The notes under the pieces: generated by a model
Databases searched by the model: none
What the model saw: the letters and a program-made list of their open reading frames with translations, nothing else
What the model was told of the DNA's origin: nothing
Position numbers and translations under genes: made by a program
Shown: piece by piece, positions 55,707-64,000 of the stretch
Layout: each line of letters opens with the position of its first letter
Position numbering within the stretch: position 1 is the stretch's first letter
DNA from: Jackrogersella multiformis
Lineage: Eukaryota > Ascomycota > Sordariomycetes > Xylariales > Hypoxylaceae
Direction of reading: 5' to 3'
Assembly: GCA_902806575.1 (NCBI GenBank)
Contig: CADCXD010000001.1
Span: 1,984,001 to 2,048,000, forward strand
DNA length: 64,000 nucleotides

Positions 55707-56486
55707 CTAGAGCATATAGGCGAACAAGCCGACAGCTACTGCTGCAGCACCGTTTCCGAGATACTGAGCATTCGTTGGAACAGATGCGCCATTGGAAGTT
55801 GAACTCGCTCCGGTGGAGGTAGAAGCGGCCGTAGCGCTTCCACTAGGTGCTGCGCTGCTAGAGCTGCTAGTTCCTCCCGTAGCCCCTTCTCCCGCATGGT
55901 CTGCCACATTTTCCGTGCCACACTTGTCGCCAAATGTTGATGTACAGTTCTTCTGACCAGCAGCGTTGTTCTCGGTTTCTGTGATGCAGTTGCCTTGGAG
56001 TCTCTCGCAAACAAACTAGCCGAGGTAGAAACAGTCAGCTCGCACTTCTGAATGAAGGTGTGGAAACAGGCGGAGAGGGAATGTAGTCTTACCCATGGCA
56101 TAGTGTTTTCGTAAACATTCATATCGGGTGAGTTACCCCCCTGACACACACACGTAAAGTCTAGAGTATTCTATTCCTTCGTCAGTCATGCGCCGAGCGT
56201 GATATTATGAATAGCTACTCAAAACTTACGGTCGAGCACCCATTGTCTATCGCCGTGCCGCAAACCGTGCCGCAGCTGTCCGACTGCCCTTGGCACCAGG
56301 CAACTTTCACGAACGGTCAGCGTCAAGTTGACAGGCATTAGTATTATTAATTCAACAGAGAAACATACCACGGTCAGAGATGTCAACCAGGGTAGGGTCA
56401 ATCTTAAAAGTCGAGTTGGAATTTGCTTGGGCGGAAACGAGGGCGAGGGCAGATAGCGCGACAACGGCGACCTTTGTTGTGAACAT
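55707..56486 (-). CDS. Secreted, Cys-rich, GPI-anchored surface protein
   Basis: Four exons, 56486-56369, 56303-56230, 56170-56093 and 56015-55707, with introns of 65, 59 and 77 bp (GTATGT, GTAAGT, GTAAGA donors; AAAG, ATAG, CTAG acceptors), all in phase, give 192 residues. The signal peptide is FTTKVAVVALSALALVSAQA. The mature part has eight or more Cys: VAWCQGQSDSCGTVCGTA, DNGCSTNTLDFTCVCQGG, FVCERLQGNCITE, QKNCTSTFGDKCGT. A Ser/Thr/Ala-rich stalk (ASTSTGASSTSNG) leads to a hydrophobic tail (AAAVAVGLFAYML) typical of GPI attachment. The pattern matches a fungal family of small GPI proteins of unknown function (DUF7707-like); it is not the CFEM spacing. Likely cell wall or plasma membrane. 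No single open frame shows this gene, so it is easily missed. Confidence 0.88.
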
Positions 56487-59400
56487 GTTTGCGATTGAAC
56501 TACCTAAGTAGGAAGTCGATCGGCGTATGCGATGAGATTAGACGCCGAATTGGTTGTTGGGCAACCAAAAATGGGTGGATAAAATGTCTTCGTCGGGTAT
56601 TGAAGTTTGAGAATCTTGTATGGGATGTATTCGATGTGTGGGAAAGAGATGATTAGATGATTGACTACGGACGGAAAGAGAAGAATTAGAAGCTTTACTT
56701 TAGGTTGGAGTTGGAGTTGGAGTGCAGAAAGAAAATGGAGAATGGAGATGGGGTACGTAATAAGAGAGAGATATAAAGTCTGGTGTGGGTTGTACCTGAC
56801 TTGTTGTGGCAGGGGTCAGGTAGGTCCGGACAGTAACTACCTACACTAGTGTATGTACCCTTAGTTGTTTAATATTTGTTTGATGAAGGTGCCCTTCTAG
56901 GATGGATACATTTGGGGAAATTTTAGAAAGCGCGGGAAAAGAGAAAAGGGAAAAGGGCAGGCGAGATCCAAAAGAGCACTTGACGACGAAGCTCACGATA
57001 ACAGACCCTGTTTTCTCCAATCATATTTCCCCAATTCTTACAAGGGTACTTACTCTCTTTTGGAACTTACTGGCGTTGCTGCAGTGCCGCTTGCCGACCG
57101 ACACACGCATATCTGTGCTAGGGTAAATAGTGCCATATCAGGCCAGAAAGGCCAGAAAATTGGAAACGCCAAGAACCAGAGTTTGAGGTCGAGCTTACCC
57201 CAGACAGGGAAGGTCGAGAATGAGCTCACCAATCAGCAAGCCATTACACCTCCTTCTCTTTCCTGATCGGGCTAGCCCACTTTAAAATATCTACACTATC
57301 TCGGCAAAATTCACCGGTCGTCATGGTTTGTACCTAGTGTAGGCATGTACCTACGTGTAGGTACCTAGGTAGCGCATGTACTTCTCATTCTTTCAAATTC
57401 TGTAGGATCCATTGCAAAGATTTGGCCAGACTGCCAGATAGACTCCATGCAAAATAAGGTACATTGCCTACCTAGTACATGTAAGATATCACTTAAGATA
57501 TCACTTTTGTCAATACATATCAGTTATTTTACCTCGTAAACAACTCACATTGCTGAGTCAGTCTGGTTTATTACGAGGAGGCGATATCGATTCTGCCCTT
57601 ACGTGGTATTGTCCACGACAGCAATGCAGGTGTTCCTTCGTAGTCCTTCGTATAACTGCACATTTGGAGGTACTGCATGCGGAGCTTATGCAGACGGGAG
57701 TGGACTGGATCTTCACCTGCTTCTCATTCGGTTGTGCCTGATGGAATGAAGGTGACCTAGCAGCCTAGGTGCTCCAAAGCTTTAAGCATTTCAAATAAAA
57801 TAAATGTACCCAAGTATCCAAGTAAGTATCCATATGTAATACAAGTTATAATCAACCTTATTCTCTCAATTTCTTTGTGTCTTTTGCCAAAATGCTTAAG
57901 TACCTAATAGTCTTTTAACATGTCTAATTCGTTGATAAAGAATATTAATAAAAGACAATAAGTAAGTAATAGCATGGTTTGTTAAGGTACGGAAAATTGC
58001 GCAGTACCTATTGTTAACCCTCCCCGGCTCATCCGTAAATCAGTGACTAGTGTGTGTCGTATCTATTAACACTCAATCTTAATTATCTTCTCGTTACCCT
58101 TGTTAACTCACTTAATATTCTTTTCCCTTTCCCTTTCTTGAATCTTTAGATTTGGTTGTAAAGTAACAAAACTTGAACTGACCTTGATAAGGGTTGAAAA
58201 CTACACTAAATAACCTACCTAGTGTAGATAATATGTTGTGACTAGAAGGATGTCCGAAGCCATTTAGAACCATGCGTGCGCAATAGCTTATCTGTTAATG
58301 CTACCACTTGGAACAAACATGAAACATCCTGTCGGCTTTCTTCTTGTTATGTAAAACTGCGTGCGTACTTAACGTTACTTATGCTATTGTGTATTCTCTT
58401 TACATAGTACCTAATAATAATAATTGTTGGATTAAATTGCTTTAAACTCCAACAATGTTATGATTGCCTGAGCTACCTACCTAGGTAGGTAATCTATTTG
58501 AACCATTGAACCGTTGAGCCTGAACTTTATCGGGAGCTTATCGATGCGATACAGATACGGTTTAGCGTCAAAGCTTCGATACGCGAGGAGAACCTGGTGC
58601 TAATCACTACTATGTACCTAGGTACCTACACTGGGTACAGAAGTGATAGACCTTTAAAAACTCCACGTGGGGCATAATACATACATGTAGGTGGTACGTG
58701 AGCGGATATACCCGTCAACCTTCTTAAATTTATTGGGATGGGCAATTACCTAAATACCTATGTACACTACCCACCTAGGTAGGTAGATAATCGTCATAGT
58801 GGCTTTTGTGACGTTCGACTATCGATAGATACCTAAGTAGTAAGTAGTGCTCCGAGGTGGTTGGGAGTTTATTTGTATGTTTGCATCCATGGGATCGCCA
58901 TTGACTTTCACCATACCAACATCTTCTTTTTCGGTTTGATCTCGATATATTGTTCATCTTTACACTAGAAGACGAATTTCGTTCTATCTTCATCGTCGAT
59001 GAGGTTGGTGATGGTACCAAAGACTATTAACCAAAGTTATCACATTTAATATCTGCTGAAAGTCTTGGCATGACGCTCATCCTGGTATGAAAATGTCTTG
59101 GCAATAATTATTCTGGAACCTTTCCCCAGATTTTACATCTACACCACATAATGTAATCCCGTTGACCAATAGGTCGAATTAACCTTACCGGAGAATCATC
59201 CTGACCAGTCACATCCGTATCTAATAGCAGGTAGCAGAGCACTAAGCTCGAAAAAGATGTAGCCACCCAGACGAAGGTAGAGGTTCTCAATTAAGATGTC
59301 TTCCAATCAAGTTATACCTCTCTCCTAGTATGATACTACTTTAGTAAGGCTTCTATATTCGGCTACGTCGGTGTCAAAGACACCACACTGTCTCTCCAGC

Positions 59401-60295
59401 CCCTTATCATGATATACCTAGACAATAGATAGGACTAAAACACTCAGAAAATTTGGTATGGGTTAGTTCTGAATGTAGGACCCCTGACTATATCGAAGAT
59501 TGATATAATTGGCGTCTCTTACTACATATCCATCTCAATGGGTACTCTACCATTTATACAATGAGGCAAAATGCTGGTTCCGACAGTGTGACGATGGAAC
59601 TAGTAGCTGATCTACTAACGGCAACTCAGGCGCGATATATACAAACCTCGATCGAGCCTCACGAGCAGACACCGAGCAAGCCTGGATGATGTGAAGAACA
59701 TACAAACCCTTTTCAGCAGAGGGTCAAACAACCTTTATACAGAAGGTGTCGATGGATAATCAGGGCCTTTGGGCGAATCTAACACAATGTTCTCAGTATG
59801 TTATATCCAACCTCGGGACCGAGAGACTTAGTCTCCGCAAGGTTTTTGAGCCCTCTCACTCCTATTCTCCCTCTTTCTAGATCAACTACTCTGATTACTT
59901 ACCTAGGTATCTCGAGTGACCTGGAGAGGGATACCTACCTAGTTTAGAGGTCTGGGCGAATCTAGAAAACACGCAGATGATCTGATTGGTACAACTAGCA
60001 TAGGGGAGGATGGCAAAATGTTTCTCTCTCTCAATTATCAAAGGACGGAAACGGTCGGTGCTCTAATTCAACCGCCACAGTCATTGTCTTTAAGTTGCGA
60101 TGCCCTTTATTTTATTTATAGCTCTTTGCACGGTGAACTGAGGCTTCCCAAGGGCTCACACAAAGACTAAGTGGTCGTAGGACACACATGTATGGGTCTT
60201 GCGCGGCACACTCTGCTCGCCACAATCGAAGACAATGAAAGTTGCAAAAAGAAACTTGCCCCGTATTGATCCCGAGTCGCAGCCTATCAATCTGT
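56487..60295. other. Gene-empty interval
   Basis: No supported gene over 3.8 kb. Palindromic repeats at 57339-57372 (GTAGGTACCTAGGTAGC), 58203-58219, 58476-58493, 58612-58629 and 58744-58787. A minus-strand stretch near 59290-59190 reads like a signal peptide (STFVWVATSFSSLVLCYLLL) but lacks ATG and is preceded by a stop. Otherwise AT-rich. Confidence 0.45.
58476..58790. repeat. Palindromic repeat cluster
   Basis: Units AGCTACCTACCTAGGTAGG, TGTACCTAGGTACCTACA and CCACCTAGGTAGGTAGA over about 310 bp, the same family as elsewhere in the window. Confidence 0.8.
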
Positions 60296-62055
60296 ATGTT
60301 CCGAGAAATCCTTTGGTCCATTCTATCCCTAACTGCCTGGCTCTTCTCTTCTAGATATGCGTGATGAGACCAAGGATGACCATCACCAACCCCGGCACTT
60401 TGAAATGCCGCTTATCAGCATCCCGACGAATACCTTCCGCGCTCATGAGGTCCGTCCTGACGAGCAGTCGCCGTCTACCACAGCAGCAAGTGTTCTAGGC
60501 ACGAGCGGATTCCCGGTGGGGATGGACACTTGCGGATTCACCACAACTAGCACGGGTGAGTTGCCCCTATGTTGAACCGAACTTGAGTCTTCAAATTTGG
60601 AATAACTGCGAGTGTTACTAACAATATCTGCCAAAGTTACTTGCGACTTTGGATACGAATGCACCAACGTAGGAGATTATCGTGGTTGTTGCGTGGCTGG
60701 CGCTGAAGACTGCATCGCCACGATTTATACCGAGTGTGTCGACTACGGCGAGACTCCAAACTCCGCAGATTGCGGACAGCATACGCTATGCTGGTTAGTT
60801 TAAAGCGGCCAACCATATTTATCTTAACAGACTAGACTGGACAGCTTAACACTAACAACCCCTTCGATATAGCCCGAATACAAAACCATATTGTTTTGTG
60901 TATGCATTTTCGACGGACAGAGATCCTGGCGCTACGTTCACGTACGTCGAATGTAACCCATCTGAGGGATTCGGGGAATTATTCCCCTTCCCACCTGAGC
61001 TTATGACGGCCACTTCCGACGCATCAATGACTACGAGTTCTTCATCCGCGGGTGAGTCTGGAAACTCGTCCCCCCGTTCATCGAAATCTACCGGCGCCAT
61101 CATAGGCGGGGTGATCGGAGGTGTGGCTTTCATCGTACTCTTAATCGTAGCCGCGGTTCTTCTATTCCGATATCGCCGGAGCCGAAGGCAAGCCGCACTC
61201 CGTGCCCCCATCGTTCCGTTGGGTCCTGCAAGGATACATCACAGTTCGACCGACACCTCACCCAGCATCGAAAAGGAGCAGGCACAAGCCGCTGCTGTAG
61301 CGGCAGCGCCAGCAGTAGCGAAAAAGATGAAACCAGCCCACAAGCGCCTTCTCCGGCCCCTCTCCATGATTCACGAACAGCCCACCCCCATCCCGCCCAC
61401 GTCGCCCACGCGCGAGAACCGGACCTCCACCACGGCGGCCCGTCAGAGCTTCGGGCCGAACTGGCCCCTCGGCTCCGGCAGCAACCCCCTGGGCGCGCAC
61501 CCGGTCGACGCAAAGCTGAAGAAACGCCTTAGCGACATCCGGCCCGGAGCCAGGGGCCTGGCCATACAAGAAGAAGAGGAAGCGCCGCGCGTGCGCGTGC
61601 TCCGCCTCTCCCGAACGCCGCCGCCGGGCAGCAAGCTAGCGCCGCCGAAGTCGTCGCCGCGGCGCGCGGAGGCCGCGCTGCAGAGCCCACGGTTGGACTA
61701 CGTGCCGGTGTCGCCCATCGAGGCTGTGGCGTTTGGCGATGGCGGCGGGAGAAGTGTGGGCCGCGGTATAGATGGACTTGCGCTTCACGGAGATGGTGCT
61801 GGTGCCGGTGCCGCAACTAGAGCTGCGGATGTGATGGCGGAACCCGTGTCACCCATCGGAAGCGACGAGGACGGGGAGGCGGAAGAGGATTTACAGCGGC
61901 TGAGCTACGTGTCCGCACCTAGTGCGCAATTCGATGGCGATGAACTTGTTTCGCCCGTGAGCCCGCATGGGGTGGAAATTGACAGGGAGGACGAGGATAG
62001 CCTCGTGACGGTTAGTCCGCTGGAGAGTCGGTGGGGGAGTGTGGCGTCTCAGTGA
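60296..62055 (+). CDS. Cys-rich single-pass membrane protein of unknown function
   Basis: Preferred model: exons 60296-60360, 60419-60555, 60637-60793 and 60873-62055, 513 residues, all junctions in phase. Exon 1 gives a signal peptide (MFREILWSILSLTAWLFSSR). Introns 2 and 3 are well supported (GTGAGT with a TTACTAAC branch; GTTAGT with ACTAAC); intron 1 (GTGATG...CAG, 58 bp) is weak. The alternative start at ATG 60357 has no signal peptide. The ectodomain is Cys-rich: MDTCGFTTTSTVTCDFGYEC, DYRGCCVAGAEDC, TECVDYG, DCGQHTLCCPNTKPYCF. A Ser-rich stalk follows, then the helix GAIIGGVIGGVAFIVLLIVA and stop-transfer RYRRSRRQ. The cytosolic tail of about 300 residues is Ser/Pro-rich with SP motifs. 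The layout resembles WSC-type wall sensors, but the Cys pattern is different, so the role is open. Confidence 0.8.
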
Positions 62056-62973
62056 GGAGGAGATTATGCCATTGTTTAAAATTTGGTTGCGCTTTAGATA
62101 ACTCTGGATTTGGTCCATATATATCCTACATTGCGGTTGCTAGAGTATTCATATTCAGCAACATTTTCATTTCTAAGTATTCGGCACATATTTTATGTTC
62201 ATGGTGTTAAGGTACCTATCATAGATGTCGTGGAACGATGCGGTGAGGAGGCTGCTGCGAGCACCCGATATCGCGGCTACATGCATGAAGTCCCGAGGAT
62301 GCTTAACCAGCACTCTGGGATAACATCGTGAAACGTTCCGTGTCATCGTGTACACACTAACACACTAATAAGACAACAGTTGATGACTATCTCGAGTGAT
62401 ATTTATCAAGACGTATGTGGAGTTGACACTAGTCAAGCCTTGGTCGTGTTAGGAGTGACAACAACGGTGTAGAAGTATTAATACATGACGTCGATAAAAG
62501 GGGAAGAGGTGTGAGTTGCTTTTTTCTTGCCGGTAGCCTACTTTGAGGGTACCCTATCCCAACCGATGACAGTCAATCAATTACCGTATCGGGAATTATA
62601 TTCAATCCCATCCAATTGGAACCACCTGATCGTCTCCGCCGGTGTATCCTAGCATGTCTGGGCAGCTCTTGGCCCTTTAAATACGACTCTCGCCCCATCG
62701 TCAGCGTTTTTTTCTCCCGCTATCATGGCTGATGAGGCTCCAGAAATTACTGTACCTGCTGGAAAAGGAGGGCTGAGTTGTATGTGCGTCGTACGTGCAT
62801 CTTCGTGTATATTAGTATTTAAATATCGAACCTCCCTTTCAAACCGATGCTACTTGAGATCTCTCATGTACGGTATCTTCAAGTCTCTTAAGTTTTCTAC
62901 TCGTTTAATCATAGTAGATCGTGATTAGATAATCGAAATCCTTTTCATCAGCCGAAATCACAAGTAGACCAAC
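62056..62973. other. Intergenic region, promoter of the GH17 gene
   Basis: A possible short first exon at 62725-62776 (MADEAPEITVPAGKGGLS, then GTATGT) has no partner exon that I could find, and its unspliced frame quickly becomes AT-rich noise. Otherwise nothing recognised. A CTATCATGG context precedes that ATG. Confidence 0.4.
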
Positions 62974-64000
62974 ATGCAGCTCCGACAACACCTAGTCTCG
63001 CTCGGCTTCGCCGCCGTTGCTACCGCCCAGGTCTATCAAGGCTTCAACTACGGCTCCACAAACAGCGACGGCTCATGTCGAGGCTATCCCGACTTCAAAG
63101 GCTTCTTCGAGCGTGCCAAGAACCTCCCCGGCACCCAGGGCCACTTCACCGCCGCGCGCCTGTACACGTCGATCCAGTGCGGAACGGCGGCGGATCCGAT
63201 ATCAGCATACCAGGCCGCGATCGACACCGACACGAAGATCCTCGTCGGTCTGTGGGCCAGCGCCGGCCGCGCTGCCTACGAGAATGAACTGAACGCGCTT
63301 ATCGCCGCCGCGAGGCAGCTGGGAACCGCCTTCACCGACCGTGTCATTGGCATCAGTGTGGGGTCTGAGGATTTATACCGCAGCAGCGCTCAGGGACAGG
63401 CCAACAACGCGGGCACCGGTGCCACAGGCGTGGAAATAGAGGGATATATCGGCTGGATGCGAGATTGGCTCCGCGGCACCGCCCTAGAAGGCAAGCCAAT
63501 CGGCCACGTCGATACTTGGTCAGCTTATCCCATTTCCTAAGACTTTCCTTTGGGTAGAAGCGTTTCAGACCACAGGGTATTCGTTGCTAACTGATATCAA
63601 TAGGACCGCCTGGGTTCTGCCTGAGAATGCTGGTGTCGCCGCGTCTGTCGACTTCCTAGGCCACAACTCGTTCCCGTACTTCGAAACAACCAAGGTCAAC
63701 GCCATCGAGCAGGGCGCGGACAACTTCTTTTCGGCCGTTCAGCAGACCGAGCGCATTGCGGCTGGCAAGCCCGTCTTTATCACCGAGACTGGTTGGCCGA
63801 GCGGTGAGTTCTCCTTTAATTCAAAGGCCTTATATCTTACTATTCCTCCTGCTTTCAAGTTTATCGGCCGCCAAGATGAATACCCCTTTTGCTAATACAT
63901 TTGTGATATAGTGGGTCCCCAGCAGCGAGATGCTGTCGCTTCCCTGGAGAACGCAAGGCGCTACTACTCGCAAGTCGGCTGCGCGCTCTTCGGCCAGCGC
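62974..64000 (+). CDS. Secreted GH17 beta-1,3-glucanase (3' end beyond window)
   Basis: Exons 62974-63518, 63604-63803 and 63912-64000 (continuing) encode 278 visible residues. Intron 1 (85 bp) uses an unusual GTCAGC donor but joins TG|G in phase and rejoins DTWTAWVLPENAG; intron 2 (108 bp) starts GTGAGT and ends ATATAG. The signal peptide is QLRQHLVSLGFAAVATA, with the mature chain from Gln-Val-Tyr-Gln-Gly-Phe-Asn-Tyr-Gly. GH17 catalytic residues are visible: acid/base Glu132 in IGISVGSEDLYR and nucleophile Glu243 in FITETGWPSG. DFLGHNSFPYFE and CALFGQ are also family strings. Acts on cell-wall beta-1,3-glucan, in remodelling or degradation. The missing 3' end could hold a Ser-rich tail or GPI signal, as in fungal wall glucanases, but that is not visible. 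Confidence 0.92.

Noticed and set aside
59108..59290. Minus-strand frame resembling a signal peptide followed by a GTAAGG donor
   Set aside because: It begins with TTG after an in-frame stop, and no downstream exon could be found.
62725..62928. Possible first exon MADEAPEITVPAGKGGLS with a GTATGT donor
   Set aside because: No acceptor or second exon that keeps an open frame before the GH17 start; kept only as a note in the intergenic entry.
1..64000. CRISPR arrays, bacterial operons, Shine-Dalgarno sites, prophage or rRNA genes
   Set aside because: None seen; the window is eukaryotic nuclear DNA, and its regular repeats are short intergenic palindromes without unique spacers.

Overview
This is nuclear DNA from a filamentous ascomycete (Pezizomycotina, most likely a Sordariomycete). 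The evidence is the gene content (Prp16, Pwp1, Mlh2, lumazine synthase, an FLC/TRP-like channel, a Mn-type CDF transporter, GH17), short 50-145 bp GT-AG introns with CTAAC/CTAAT-like branch points, and intergenic DNA full of a short palindromic repeat built on TACCTAGGTA. The lineage call is inference; no species is claimed.

Layout. 0-8.3 kb: a divergent pair (Prp16, cut by the left edge, and Pwp1), then about 4 kb without a gene and a conserved Ser-rich protein behind a long pyrimidine-rich leader. 9.4-10.6 kb: exon-like pieces of an unrecognised gene. 11.2-19.4 kb: a membrane-anchored polysaccharide deacetylase, a PLP trans-sulfuration-type enzyme and a large TRP-like channel. 19.4-23.5 kb: gene-empty, repeat-rich. 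23.5-32.4 kb: a start-less secreted-type ORF, Mlh2, RIB4 and a 900-residue low-complexity protein. 33.9-46.7 kb: an accessory-looking island with an F-box protein, two tiny Cys-rich ORFs, a broken aminoglycoside-phosphotransferase-like gene, at least three other decayed reading frames and the densest palindromic repeats. 46.7-48.8 kb: five-exon Mn-CDF transporter. 48.8-52.7 kb: gene-empty, with tRNA-like relics. 52.7-56.5 kb: amidoligase-like protein and a GPI-anchored Cys-rich protein. 56.5-60.3 kb: gene-empty. 60.3-64 kb: a Cys-rich single-pass membrane protein and a secreted GH17 glucanase cut by the right edge.

How the genes relate. There is no operon and no recognisable biosynthetic cluster. 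The conserved genes are ordinary housekeeping (splicing, ribosome biogenesis, mismatch repair, riboflavin synthesis, metal transport), and several others act at the wall or cell surface (deacetylase, GPI protein, Cys-rich membrane protein, GH17). The most unusual content is the decayed island at 36.6-43.6 kb. There, internal stops in otherwise open frames are all explainable as C-to-T transitions (CAA/CAG or CGA to stop), the pattern expected from repeat-induced point mutation or methyl-C deamination. I did not find a convincing new defence, toxin or biosynthetic system. All splice models were built by eye and checked for phase by arithmetic; no search was run.
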